42,399 bases of DNA from positions 1 through 42,399 of the forward strand of contig CAMJEC010000001.1 of the NCBI GenBank assembly GCA_946404585.1, in the 5' to 3' direction. The notes beneath the pieces were generated by a model, which had not been told where the DNA came from, searched no databases, and saw only the letters and a program-made list of their open reading frames with translations. The position numbers and the translations under genes are program-made. This stretch comes from an uncultured Caryophanales bacterium. GTDB taxonomy: Bacteria > Bacillota_I > Bacilli_A > RFN20 > CAG-826. Shown here one piece after another: positions 8,901-16,581 of this stretch. Each line of letters opens with the position of its first letter. Within the stretch, counting starts at the first letter, position 1.

Positions 8901-11900
8901 AATCACACCAATCAGTTGGTAATGATTCATCAGTGTTAGCTTTACCATTAAGATAGACAAAGTCACGATAGGCAATCATATGGGTATCGACTTGTGTACC
9001 ATCTGGATTATATTTAGCGGTATATTCTTCAAAATATTGGTCAGCGTTAGGATTACCTGGCTTAATACCCCAACTATCTTTCCAACTCCAAGAAGCATTT
9101 TCTCCTGGTTTTGGATCAGCGAGTAAATCGTATTCATTAGCGTTTACAGTGAACTTCACCATTGCATCACTAATCTTTTGATAGAACCAAGCACCAAATT
9201 GATAATGGTTGATACCGTTTTCATCAACATAGGTATAAATACCACTATGTGATAATGAGTGGAGCATATAGTTAAGTTCAACGATGTCGTGGAGTGTGGA
9301 AATATCAAAGTTAGTTAAGAAGTCTTTAGCCTGACTATCATCAGCTGGAGTGAGATTAATTAAAGAACCTAACAAGTTAGCAATGTTTTGGCCTTCTTCC
9401 GCCCAGTCTAAAATGTTAGAGAACGAGACATTAGTGCCTGTATCAATCAAGAAACCACTTAAAGCATCGCCAAACATGTTGTCTAGGAATGGTCCTAATG
9501 AGGTTTTAAAGATATATGATTCATTAACGAGTTCGAAGAGTTTTGGTAAGCCAACTTTTCCTTCGCCCTCTTCTTTTAAGTTAGTTAAAGATGTTCTAGA
9601 TAAGCCATTAGCGAACATATCCGCAGCTTTTAAAACATCATGAGTGGCGATGTATTTAATGATATTACCGATAGCTTGGAATTCACCGTTACTACCAGTC
9701 CAACCATGATATGTTTCAACTTCTCTCATTCTTTCTCTAGTCACAGTTAAGCCAATGCTAGAAGTCATATTAAAGACAAATCCTAAAATACCATATAGGT
9801 TTTCATTCTTTTCATACCAATCACCTGGTTCTGGCTCTGGATTAATAATTGGGTTAGTGAATAAGGCACTTAAGATATTAACGAAAGCATCCACGAGTGT
9901 TTCATCTTTAAATTGATCCATTAAGTTATCACTATTACCGGATTCAACAACACTATAGATTCTGCCTAAGTCATCCCAGCTATCTAGTAAGCTACTAAAG
10001 TCACCAAAGAACGAACGATGTTCTTCATCTTTCTTCATATCTTTGTTGATTGCACTAACAATAACATCAGTATTAATACCGAAATCGTTAAGGTTACTTG
10101 CGATACTTGGATCCGCAATAAATGTTTTAACGATTGGAACAATCGCAGAATAAATCAATGAGGATTTACTCATCTTAGCAATGGCTTGTTGCAAGTAATT
10201 AATATGAGTCTTTTCAATGGTGAAGATTTTACCTTCTTCCCTCATTAAGGAATTAAGGCCATTAGGCGCACTGAAAGCTTCCACGAGCTCAACGTCTTTA
10301 CCTAATGTGGCAACGACATCTAAGATTGAATGGAATTCTTTCTTATAGTTAACAAGGACTTTACCGATATTTAGTTTTTGCACGGCTTTACCGAAATCAG
10401 AAATATCTTCACTAGAAATCTTGCCATCAAATTGATCCATCATTGGCAAATCAAATAGTTGACCAAGAATACGTGGCAAGGCCTTTTCAAAGAGCATCAT
10501 ATCGAATAAGCAATAGTTTTTACCTTCCAGACGTTTGCCATTTTTAAAGACAATGGTACGTCCTGAACTATCGACATCAATAAGTTCACCCGCAGTATTC
10601 ATCTTACCGACGATTAAATCGCAGAAATCATCAGCGTGTTCAGAGATGATTTGTTCAAGTTTTTTAACTTCTTGACCTTCCTCTGGGATATATGTACCCG
10701 CTTTAATAAGGACGGCTTTTAAGAAGTCACGATCAATAGTTGCTGTTTTATGTAAGAAATCAAATAAGACATAGCATTCATAGCCCCATTTGAATTCACA
10801 AATTTCATCCCAAGATAATGGTAAATATTTTTCCATATCGCCATTGTCGTTTACGGACTTGAAATAGGTGATAAGAGTAGGAACAATACGGGCTAAGAGT
10901 TTGGAATTATCGAGCGTTCTAAATATATTTAGTACTTCATCAAAGTTTGGTTTATTAATGATTTCGTCAATAAAGTCGACGACATCTTGACCACCAAATG
11001 AGCGGAATTCTCGATGGCCTGTTTCATCAGCAACCATTACTGAATCCATAACACCACTATCGAATAAGGCATCAATCATTTCTTGGACATTACTAAGTTC
11101 GTTTTTCCATTCCACATCGCTTAGGTCTAATAAACGAGTTGGAATATAGCCTTCAAGAATGTTGCTATTTAAAACAATATCAACCGCTAAAGGAAGAATG
11201 GTTGTTAAGAGTTCGGATTTAGTTAAAGCGGAGAATGTTGAATCGACAATTTCTCTGGTGATTAACTTTGTGTAATCATAAGTAACTTGGCCGCTTTCGT
11301 TGGTGATGCCAGAAATAGCGTTCACTAAAATGCTAGAAGCATTAGAGAATTCTTTTAATAAACTAATGGACACATCTTCGCTAATACCTGTGGTAAAGGT
11401 GGAGAAGAATTTGGTATCAAAAGTCATACCATTTTCATCAGCGGTCCAGTTGAATAAGATTTTAGCGAATAATGAGTTATTATAAGCATCAACAAAGTTA
11501 CCAACATTCATGACGATTTCATTATCTGAATTTGGTTTATTCTTTTGATAGGATTGATTGAGTGTATTAACTAAAGATGTTAGAGGTGTGAAGAATAAGG
11601 CAGTAGTTACTACAAAAGTAACCGCTGTTTCTATAGCGCCTAACCATCTAACTTTAACTGTGGTTCTCACAAACTTAGGTATGAGATGTTGACCAATGGC
11701 ATACCAAGTAATGAATGAGAAAAGATTACCAAAGATAAGGATTAAGATGATATCAACGATAAATAAGACAATCTTAATAGCGGATTCTGCGATAGCAAAA
11801 GCAAAGTTAGTTAAGCTACTTGATGAAGCAGAAACGTCATAGACAAAGTATAAACCTTTGACGAATTCTGCGGCGGTTTCTTTAACAGTGGTAACTGGAA

Positions 11901-12186
11901 CGTAGTACACCATTGTTTCTACACCATCATCAAGCTGCCTAATAAATAAGGAACCATGAATAAATCTAGATAAGTCAAACCCTTCAACAAATTTGCAAAC
12001 AGGATCCAAAGTGACAAACGCAATAATGATAAGAGTGAGCATGAAAACCATGTTATGGGTGGATTTCCATACACCACGTCTAAAGCCCCTTAATGCTGCG
12101 AGAAGAGTGCCGCCGATAAAGACTAGAAAAAGCACTACTAGAGCAATGTTGAAGTAAGCGGTAATTTGTTGAACATTTATTTGCAT
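5902..12186 (-). CDS. Giant CvpA-like membrane-anchored protein, 2094 residues
   Basis: No family is recognised over most of its length. The first 210 residues hold four membrane segments (about 12-32, 45-62, 135-160, 183-205), with RGFRRGVWK after the first and KVRWLGAIETAV before the fourth, a layout like CvpA (colicin V production protein). By the positive-inside rule both ends face outward, leaving about 1,890 residues outside the cell. That part is acidic, rich in Asn, Asp, Ser and Tyr, nearly Cys-free, and full of short helical blocks such as LTNFDISTLHDIVELNYMLH; I could not align it into an obvious tandem repeat. There is no LPXTG motif or C-terminal membrane anchor. It is the first gene of the six-gene operon; no Shine-Dalgarno precedes its ATG. 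A role in cell-envelope architecture is inference only. Confidence 0.85.
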   Translation of the reverse strand: MQINVQQITAYFNIALVVLFLVFIGGTLLAALRGFRRGVWKSTHNMVFMLTLIIIAFVTLDPVCKFVEGFDLSRFIHGSLFIRQLDDGVETMVYYVPVTTVKETAAEFVKGLYFVYDVSASSSSLTNFAFAIAESAIKIVLFIVDIILILIFGNLFSFITWYAIGQHLIPKFVRTTVKVRWLGAIETAVTFVVTTALFFTPLTSLVNTLNQSYQKNKPNSDNEIVMNVGNFVDAYNNSLFAKILFNWTADENGMTFDTKFFSTFTTGISEDVSISLLKEFSNASSILVNAISGITNESGQVTYDYTKLITREIVDSTFSALTKSELLTTILPLAVDIVLNSNILEGYIPTRLLDLSDVEWKNELSNVQEMIDALFDSGVMDSVMVADETGHREFRSFGGQDVVDFIDEIINKPNFDEVLNIFRTLDNSKLLARIVPTLITYFKSVNDNGDMEKYLPLSWDEICEFKWGYECYVLFDFLHKTATIDRDFLKAVLIKAGTYIPEEGQEVKKLEQIISEHADDFCDLIVGKMNTAGELIDVDSSGRTIVFKNGKRLEGKNYCLFDMMLFEKALPRILGQLFDLPMMDQFDGKISSEDISDFGKAVQKLNIGKVLVNYKKEFHSILDVVATLGKDVELVEAFSAPNGLNSLMREEGKIFTIEKTHINYLQQAIAKMSKSSLIYSAIVPIVKTFIADPSIASNLNDFGINTDVIVSAINKDMKKDEEHRSFFGDFSSLLDSWDDLGRIYSVVESGNSDNLMDQFKDETLVDAFVNILSALFTNPIINPEPEPGDWYEKNENLYGILGFVFNMTSSIGLTVTRERMREVETYHGWTGSNGEFQAIGNIIKYIATHDVLKAADMFANGLSRTSLTNLKEEGEGKVGLPKLFELVNESYIFKTSLGPFLDNMFGDALSGFLIDTGTNVSFSNILDWAEEGQNIANLLGSLINLTPADDSQAKDFLTNFDISTLHDIVELNYMLHSLSHSGIYTYVDENGINHYQFGAWFYQKISDAMVKFTVNANEYDLLADPKPGENASWSWKDSWGIKPGNPNADQYFEEYTAKYNPDGTQVDTHMIAYRDFVYLNGKANTDESLPTDWCDYTNFIAKQAAFLTAHEADLTGSYAANDWNAYFASDDFIADYNDVFEVDEISRVCKFLCYALRVMEKRSSGPDAGTQIPLNKLPIPVLDGLLTSINETSSLRICLYNFYRIADENLLTGYSAFNTASSYNIYIVDGECPIMDFTNGRPNRQAEIDKLMGFYRVLDEAKANGVINGSDFDYSKMNQGDFLNKMKEAIIDFNSSYVFHRSGSGKVNSLTTFQGLFNSMLSQSSVKDVIYLGEKSPKDANATNYTTKEGKIEYLVTSTFLTDKQINDGAYNFNEQRNKQVNEINTLMDCVDSLYSLKDKDGNATTAINQADMNNNDNIDIIETLFNRLNSSSLLYDCLPNSIYNIFVENNQLNITNGGQSVEFNRVDPFYHYYFNDTVKRSSVDYSARYLSTDISSIISLLTDYQEFNNQLNGKEMSDPTVLKTLTGTGGALKSVLYDMHDSNLFHTPARNIDGASYYTNKFDNGYTLFEELVSKICSFVKLDDFAYDNSYELDVSTYGSASNKLTARIKEITKADDTGISSNVYHTAQGSAWYQEIDSIMNLANTAADMGTGSSLDVSSFELDKLSPTQIKNILTAVNSSDILADALPKFIKDGFASINLGTLTSYNDVNYAYYRLGQAVYGGATATSPEGSEIDNIYQVMNILYNEGTETYHTNMNNMTDFAKGTDGEAKVTGLLKFIYKSHIFNTSQSGTYKQYNVVEGHNVSAQGIMLYNSLGTDLSAYIARDADKLTPAKSALDKISTLSTIVHMENYFDSENDITYQIEAKGLKTLVDLTDGQINASTFNDNNVNTIKSKKGLILGIVESAYNATNETDPSLYKRSAITSEFISGLFNNILENQYTKLDTKPTYQYVTFSFGNDDASSLTLDDYSELNVIERNGLEGMLDALDYIGAGATPSSMQANREQIRIKFAMMGEEPGKNAHMAQALYLTEAHQYLKALRNPAITNAGEQFVPVDETSKDPSVSNNIYSNTFCFKEYGERIANFLDGATIVI

Positions 12187-12202
12187 AGGGAGAATACTTT
12201 CG

Positions 12203-12220
12203 ATAACTTAAAAAAGTTAT
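12203..12220. promoter_or_regulatory. Short perfect inverted repeat in a divergent promoter region
   Basis: ATAACTT-AAAA-AAGTTAT, a 7-bp perfect inverted repeat with a 4-base spacer, lies between the divergent starts of the giant gene (12186) and the CPBP gene (12276), just upstream of the plus-strand extended -10. It could be an operator or just AT-rich sequence. Confidence 0.35.
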
Positions 12221-12252
12221 TGCTATAATTACGTCTGTCTTTAGTGTATAAT
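12221..12252 (+). promoter_or_regulatory. Promoter of the CPBP-traX-trxA unit
   Basis: An extended -10 TGCTATAAT is at 12221-12229 and a second TATAAT at 12247-12252. No good -35 is visible for either. Both precede the RBS AGGAATGAAAG of the gene starting at 12276. Confidence 0.6.
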
Positions 12253-12275
12253 TTTTTCATTAGGAATGAAAGTAA

Positions 12276-13085
12276 ATGTTATTTAAAGATATTAAATGCC
12301 CTAATTGTGAGACTTATCACGATCCGACACTTCAAAAGTGTCCAGAATGCCATAATAGTAATGAATTATATAAGCTCAATAGAGTCCCAAAAAGAGCCGT
12401 ATTTTTACACCCAATTTGCCAAATAGCAATGTTTATTATCGGTTTTGCTTATGCCGGTATGCTCTTTACTGAATTCTTTTATGCATTTTTTATTAGAATG
12501 ATTGATTCCTCTGATGCACAGTTTAAGAGCACGCTTTTATTAACCCTTACTTATGTCACGATGCTCATCGCTTTACTAGCGGTTCCTCTTCTCAGTCGAA
12601 GAAAGCTATTCCTTAGCAAATTCAATAACGGTATCGACTACATATATGGTCTTGCTTTTGCGATCACCCTTATGGCCGCAGGTGTCTTGATTAATGCTTT
12701 AACATCTATTTGGCATACGCCCGCTGACAATATTAATCAACAAGGCGTTGAATCCATAGCAAAAAGTTATCCTCTAATTGGCATTTTTATCATGGGTATT
12801 GTTGGCCCTATCTGTGAAGAGTTAACGTACCGTGTTGGTCTATATTCATTTTTAAGAAGAATTAATAAGTATTTAGCCCTTATTCTCACCATGGTTATCT
12901 TTGCGATGATTCACTTTACTTTTGAAGCTGAAAACATCGTTGAAGAGTTATGGTCTTTACCAAGTTATTTGGTATCAGGTTTGATATTGACATTAGCCTA
13001 TGAATTACGTGGTCCAGCTTGTTCGATAACCGCTCATGCGTGCTATAACTTAATTGCGATAATCATGATCATGGTGGCTAGATAA
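12276..13085 (+). CDS. CPBP family intramembrane metalloprotease with N-terminal zinc ribbon
   Basis: A 269-residue multi-pass membrane protein of the CPBP (Abi/Rce1-like) family, possible glutamate-type intramembrane proteases. The family motifs are present: EELTYRVGLYSFLRR (EExxxR box), FAMIHFTFE (His) and ITAHACYNL (His). About seven hydrophobic segments can be seen from residue 48 on. The N-terminus carries a CxxC-x10-CxxC zinc ribbon (CPNCETYHDPTLQKCPECH) that would sit in the cytoplasm, a common add-on in Bacillota. RBS AGGAATGAAAG supports the start. The stop overlaps the next start as TAATG, so it is translationally coupled to the TraX-like gene. Substrates are unknown; family members serve in bacteriocin self-immunity or protein processing. 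Confidence 0.9.
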   Translation: MLFKDIKCPNCETYHDPTLQKCPECHNSNELYKLNRVPKRAVFLHPICQIAMFIIGFAYAGMLFTEFFYAFFIRMIDSSDAQFKSTLLLTLTYVTMLIALLAVPLLSRRKLFLSKFNNGIDYIYGLAFAITLMAAGVLINALTSIWHTPADNINQQGVESIAKSYPLIGIFIMGIVGPICEELTYRVGLYSFLRRINKYLALILTMVIFAMIHFTFEAENIVEELWSLPSYLVSGLILTLAYELRGPACSITAHACYNLIAIIMIMVAR

Positions 13086-13969
13086 TGGACAATAAGCGTG
13101 GTTTTCCTTTATTACTCAGTAGTTTTTGGCTTAAGATAATTGCCATTTTAACTATGACTGTTGATCACGTTGGTGTGATGTTTGATATCACTCCTTGCCG
13201 TTATATTGGTCGACTTGCCCTACCACTTTTCTGTTTTATGGCCACAGAAGGTGTATTACATACGAAAAACTTTAAAAAATATGCTTTAAGATTAGGCATT
13301 ATGGCTAGCGCTATATCGCTTATTATTGTGGCTACAGAAACTATTCCATTCTTAGCAGAACTCAATCTTGGATTACGTTATGAAGGCGTTATTTTTATTG
13401 ACCTACTTTTAGGTGTATTAGCCGTCTATTGTTTGATGAATAAAAGATGGTATGTCAAACTACTTGCAATCTTACCTTTAGCGTATGGCATAGCCTCATT
13501 CATTGCCACCACATTTGATGATTGTGGCTGTTATGGAGAAGTCTTATGGTTCCCATATTTCTTACGCACACAATATGGGTGGTTCGGTATCGCTTTAATC
13601 ATTGGATTCTATTTAGCGCATTTATTAGTGAGATTATTCTTTAAGTTTCAAAGCAATACTTCTGGTATTGATGCAGATACATATAAAGGCACACGCACTG
13701 AACAGATTGCTGTTAATATTGTTTCCGCGCTTATTCTAGCGGTGTTAACTCTTCTTTATTTCTTAGTACAAAATATCATTGAGCAATATATCTACGTGCG
13801 CGTTATCTACCACGTACAACTGATTTCAATTATTAGCGGAGCGTTTATTTTGCTTTATAGCGGAGCCCGCGGATATAATAAAAAATGGTTCCAGTATGGA
13901 AGTTATCTCTACTATCCATTACACTTGGCCATCATCGCTGCTATCGCGGCGATCGTATTCTCAATATAG
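13085..13969 (+). CDS. TraX-family membrane protein
   Basis: A 294-residue polytopic membrane protein. The start resembles TraX proteins: LKIIAILTMTVDHVG, RYIGRLALPLFCFMATEG and KYALRLGIMA, with about seven or eight further hydrophobic helices. F-plasmid TraX acetylates pilin, but chromosomal Bacillota members are generally not near conjugation genes and belong to the wider acyltransferase-3-like membrane group, so an acyl transfer to a cell-surface substrate is the likelier role (inference). It overlaps the protease gene by one base (TAATG) and the thioredoxin gene follows 13 bases later. No conjugation genes are present in the window. Confidence 0.88.
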   Translation: MDNKRGFPLLLSSFWLKIIAILTMTVDHVGVMFDITPCRYIGRLALPLFCFMATEGVLHTKNFKKYALRLGIMASAISLIIVATETIPFLAELNLGLRYEGVIFIDLLLGVLAVYCLMNKRWYVKLLAILPLAYGIASFIATTFDDCGCYGEVLWFPYFLRTQYGWFGIALIIGFYLAHLLVRLFFKFQSNTSGIDADTYKGTRTEQIAVNIVSALILAVLTLLYFLVQNIIEQYIYVRVIYHVQLISIISGAFILLYSGARGYNKKWFQYGSYLYYPLHLAIIAAIAAIVFSI

Positions 13970-13982
13970 GGAGGAATTAACT

Positions 13983-14285
13983 ATGTTAAAACATGTGAGT
14001 AGTCGTGATGAATTCTATGAACTAATCAAAGAAGGCACCGTCTTAGTGGACTTCTTTGCGACTTGGTGTGGTCCATGTAAGATGCTTTCACCAGTTTTAG
14101 AACAATTAAGTGAAGAAGTTGATACATTAATCTTAAAGGTTGATGTTGATGAAGTTGGTGCGGTAGCCGCACAATTTGGTATCCAAGCTGTTCCAACACT
14201 TATGCTTTTTAAAAACGGTCAACGTGTTGATGTCAGAATGGGCTATCAAAACAAAAACCAATTATTAGCTTTTATTAATCAATAG
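13983..14285 (+). CDS. trxA: Thioredoxin
   Basis: A 100-residue thioredoxin, the normal length, with active site WCGPCK (about residues 27-32), the cis-proline segment QAVPTLMLFKNG and the buried Asp in LVDFFATW. It is a soluble cytoplasmic disulfide reductase. The ATG at 13983 is chosen because GGGAGG lies just upstream; in-frame starts inside traX would add a non-thioredoxin extension. It is the third gene of the CPBP-TraX-Trx unit. The partner thioredoxin reductase is not in the window. Confidence 0.97.
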   Translation: MLKHVSSRDEFYELIKEGTVLVDFFATWCGPCKMLSPVLEQLSEEVDTLILKVDVDEVGAVAAQFGIQAVPTLMLFKNGQRVDVRMGYQNKNQLLAFINQ

Positions 14286-14289
14286 TTTA

Positions 14290-14319
14290 TTGAAAAGTTA
14301 AGTGAGGATGATATATAAT
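14290..14319 (+). promoter_or_regulatory. Promoter of tRNA-Gly
   Basis: TTGAAA (14290-14295), an 18-base spacer and a perfect TATAAT (14314-14319); the tRNA begins 13 bases after the -10. It is one of the few promoters here with a clear -35. Confidence 0.8.
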
Positions 14320-14331
14320 CATTCTCGCTAC

Positions 14332-14405
14332 GCAAGTGTAGTTCAGTGGTAGAACATCAGCCTTCCAAGCTGATTATGCGGGTTCGATTCCCGTCACTTG
14401 CTCCA
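14332..14405 (+). tRNA. tRNA-Gly (anticodon UCC)
   Basis: A 74-base cloverleaf with encoded CCA. The acceptor stem pairs GCAAGTG with CACTTGC; the D arm contains GTTCAGTGGTAGAAC; the anticodon stem TCAGC/GCTGA encloses the loop CTTCCAA with anticodon TCC at 14364-14366; the T arm is CGGG-TTCGATT-CCCG. It has its own promoter and is followed directly by a terminator, so it is a single-gene transcript. Confidence 0.98.
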
Positions 14406-14416
14406 GACATGAAAAA

Positions 14417-14440
14417 ACAGGTTTATAACCTGTTCTTTTT
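14417..14440. terminator. Terminator after tRNA-Gly, also usable by the convergent gene
   Basis: Stem ACAGGTT / AACCTGT (14417-14423 with 14427-14433), loop TAT, followed by a run of T's on plus and flanked by A's that give U's on minus. Confidence 0.85.
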
Positions 14441-14863
14441 TTAGCCTAATATTTTCTTTTTCGCTTGAGCGAACTCTTCATCGGTTAGAGCGCCTGATTC
14501 ATGAAGTTTCGCTAATCTTTCAAGCTTGGTAAGATCATCGACGTTATCTTCTTTAGGTTGTTCTTGAGGAACTTCTTGATTATCCACTACACCATTAACT
14601 CTATCAACGGCAGCGTGAATGAGTTGTTTAAGAGTGTCCGCTTTATATAAATAGAGGTTTCTATGACTACCATTATTCATATAGACAGTCACAACCTTTT
14701 TCCTTGTGTAGATAATTTTTACATCTTGAATATCTTTGTAATAGATTTTGAAACCACTGTTGGAATTTCTTAAGACCCATTCCATATATTCGTTATAGAA
14801 ATAAAGTCCACCATCACCAAGATCAGAGTCACAAACCATTTTTTCGTACGGTACATCAAACAT
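14441..14863 (-). CDS. SHOCT-domain protein with PH-like N-terminal domain
   Basis: A 140-residue protein. The last 30 residues (LTKLERLAKLHESGALTDEE and on to KKKILG) are a clear SHOCT domain, a short helical hairpin often attached to the end of oligomerising or membrane-associated proteins. The first 90 residues look like a small beta-rich, PH-like domain (GFKIYYKDIQDVKI, RKKVVTVYMNN), joined by a proline/glutamate linker. An upstream in-frame GTG at 14872 exists, but AAGGAAG abuts it; the ATG at 14863 has ideal spacing and is preferred. A TATAAT on the minus strand at 14885-14890 is a likely promoter. The function is unknown. Confidence 0.85.
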   Translation of the reverse strand: MFDVPYEKMVCDSDLGDGGLYFYNEYMEWVLRNSNSGFKIYYKDIQDVKIIYTRKKVVTVYMNNGSHRNLYLYKADTLKQLIHAAVDRVNGVVDNQEVPQEQPKEDNVDDLTKLERLAKLHESGALTDEEFAQAKKKILG

Positions 14864-14900
14864 ATTTATCACTTCCTTATACTTATTATAGATAAAACAT

Positions 14901-14909
14901 TGCTATAAT
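14901..14909 (+). promoter_or_regulatory. Extended -10 directly before rdgB
   Basis: TGCTATAAT ends 6 bases before the rdgB ATG at 14916. Transcription would begin on or next to the start codon, and there is no Shine-Dalgarno, so the mRNA is probably leaderless. The minus-strand promoter of the SHOCT gene lies just alongside (14885-14890). Confidence 0.65.
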
Positions 14910-14915
14910 ACATTC

Positions 14916-15521
14916 ATGAATTACGAAATTGTATTAGCCACCACAAATAAACACAAACTACAAGAAGTGAGACAAATACTCTCACCACATAAAATCGTTG
15001 TCTATGGTTTAAATGACCTAGGACTTAAAGTTGAAGATGTTGAAGAAAACGGTAAGACTTACGCTGAAAACGCTCTTATTAAGGCCAAAGCTGTGCAAAA
15101 AGTCACATCTTTTCCTATTATCGCGGATGATTCTGGTTTAGAAATCATTCCTTTAGGTAACCGCCCAGGTATGTTCAGTGCGCGTTATGCCTCTGAAATG
15201 GGTGGACATGATAAGGCTATAGCCCAAATCTTAGAAGACTTAAAAGATAAAGATGATAGAAGCGCACAATTCGTTTGTGATATCGTTTTACTTAATGTTG
15301 AAGATAAACCATTAATCTTTGAAGGTATTGCTAAAGGCACTATTGCCACTGAAAAAATGGGTGAAGGTGGCTTTGGCTATGACCCAATCTTTATTAGTGA
15401 TGAAACTAAAGAATGCTTTGGCACCATGGGCCAAGCACAAAAAAACACGGTCAGCCACCGTGCTAAAGCTCTTAAGAAGTTATTAACTTATTTAAGAATA
15501 AACGGATTCATTCCGTTATAA
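14916..15521 (+). CDS. rdgB: XTP/dITP diphosphatase (RdgB/HAM1 family)
   Basis: Cytoplasmic house-cleaning enzyme hydrolysing dITP, dXTP and ITP to monophosphates, keeping deaminated purines out of nucleic acids. The 201-residue length is typical. Motifs: the start EIVLATTNKHKLQE (substrate-binding S/TxxxxK), FPIIADDSGLEI (catalytic Asp region), GRPGMFSARYA and GFGYDPIF, then SHRAKAL near the end. It has no Shine-Dalgarno and the -10 is immediately before the ATG. Its 3' end overlaps the convergent gene by 34 bases. Confidence 0.96.
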   Translation: MNYEIVLATTNKHKLQEVRQILSPHKIVVYGLNDLGLKVEDVEENGKTYAENALIKAKAVQKVTSFPIIADDSGLEIIPLGNRPGMFSARYASEMGGHDKAIAQILEDLKDKDDRSAQFVCDIVLLNVEDKPLIFEGIAKGTIATEKMGEGGFGYDPIFISDETKECFGTMGQAQKNTVSHRAKALKKLLTYLRINGFIPL

Positions 15522-16555
15522 TACTTCTTCTTAAGTGCATTCTTCCATGTGAAGTGTAGGGTAAAGAACACTAAGGCAGCTAGAATTGCTAATGCTGCGG
15601 CTAAAAGAATAAATGCTTTAGCGACACTGCTAGTAATAATAAATGAGAAAACAATACCCACGATCGCTAATGTGAATAAGAATGAAGCGGCGGGGATAGA
15701 AGCCATAAACAAACGGAACATTGGGAGCTTGTTAGGATAGATTTCATCCTTAATCTTGCTCTTTTTATTATCCTTTGGATATAGTTCAATTTTATGACGA
15801 CGCAAGTCAACATTTGGATTGGAATCCTTGATGCTCACTAATGGTAAGCCATTGCTATCAAAACCAGCGAATAGATAAGTATAGCCATCCGCGGTGACAT
15901 ATTTATCGTTATAGACTTCTTCATAGGCATGTATGGATACGTTAACCATACCAATGATGTCTTTAAATTGTTCTTTGCCGTTATCTACAAAGTATTTAGC
16001 TTCTTGAGCGACGAATTCTTTGTAGTCTTTGATTTCTTTGATTCTTTGCAGGTAAAGAATGACACAATCCATATCATAATAGATACCATGGGTGGTAATT
16101 CTCTTTTTGATACGTGTTTCATAACTTGCTAAAGCATCAAGTAAGAGTAATAAGAAATGATAATATTCTTCCACTGTTTCAGCGTAGTGGCACCATTTAG
16201 GTGCTTCTTGACGATGAAGAGATAAAGCAAATTCAATTTTACTCTTTCTTAAAGTTGATAAATGCACCATAGAAATGATACGGCCAAAGTGTGCCACTTT
16301 GATGGTTTCATTAAGATCAATAATATGGGCAAATGTTTGATATGCTTCTAAATATTGTGTGGAGTCAAATAAAGCTTTTGAAGCATGCTTTAAATAATTA
16401 GCGATTAAAGCATTATAGTTAGCGATAGCTTCTTTTGGAGGCATCGCCGCCATACAATTTGGGCAATAGCAAACCTCTGCATCTTTGTTAACATCAAAGA
16501 TACGTAAATCTTCATCACCTTTGCAATGTGTACAAAAACCCTTTTTTAACGCCAT
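15488..16555 (-). CDS. Zinc-ribbon protein with two C-terminal membrane helices, function unknown
   Basis: A 355-residue protein I do not recognise. It starts with a zinc ribbon (CTHCKGDEDLRIFDVN, then CYCPNCMAAMPP; CxxC pairs about 22 residues apart), followed by about 250 residues of mostly helical sequence that may be TPR-like (YLEAYQTFAHIIDL), and ends with two hydrophobic helices (about 290-312 and 318-340) and a basic tail. It is probably membrane-anchored with the bulk in the cytoplasm. No Shine-Dalgarno precedes the ATG; TGATAAGAT, an extended -10 look-alike, ends 6 bases before it, the same geometry as rdgB. It lies 26 bases downstream of the amidohydrolase gene and may also be read from that transcript. 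Confidence 0.75.
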   Translation of the reverse strand: MALKKGFCTHCKGDEDLRIFDVNKDAEVCYCPNCMAAMPPKEAIANYNALIANYLKHASKALFDSTQYLEAYQTFAHIIDLNETIKVAHFGRIISMVHLSTLRKSKIEFALSLHRQEAPKWCHYAETVEEYYHFLLLLLDALASYETRIKKRITTHGIYYDMDCVILYLQRIKEIKDYKEFVAQEAKYFVDNGKEQFKDIIGMVNVSIHAYEEVYNDKYVTADGYTYLFAGFDSNGLPLVSIKDSNPNVDLRRHKIELYPKDNKKSKIKDEIYPNKLPMFRLFMASIPAASFLFTLAIVGIVFSFIITSSVAKAFILLAAALAILAALVFFTLHFTWKNALKKKYYNGMNPFILK

Positions 16556-16561
16556 ACAATT

Positions 16562-16570
16562 ATCTTATCA
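16562..16570 (-). promoter_or_regulatory. Putative extended -10 directly before the 355-residue protein gene
   Basis: On the minus strand TG-A-TAAGAT is followed by 6 bases and the ATG. The hexamer matches TATAAT at 4 of 6 positions but has the TGn extension. Confidence 0.4.
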
Positions 16571-16581
16571 CAAAAATGTAT

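Noticed and set aside
5902..12186. Several plus-strand frames of 60-97 codons opposite the giant gene
   Set aside because: No RBS or promoter and no family resemblance; they mirror the codon pattern of the real gene.
13085..13969. TraX-like protein as evidence of a conjugative element
   Set aside because: No relaxase, coupling protein or other tra genes are present; chromosomal TraX-family proteins are common in Bacillota.
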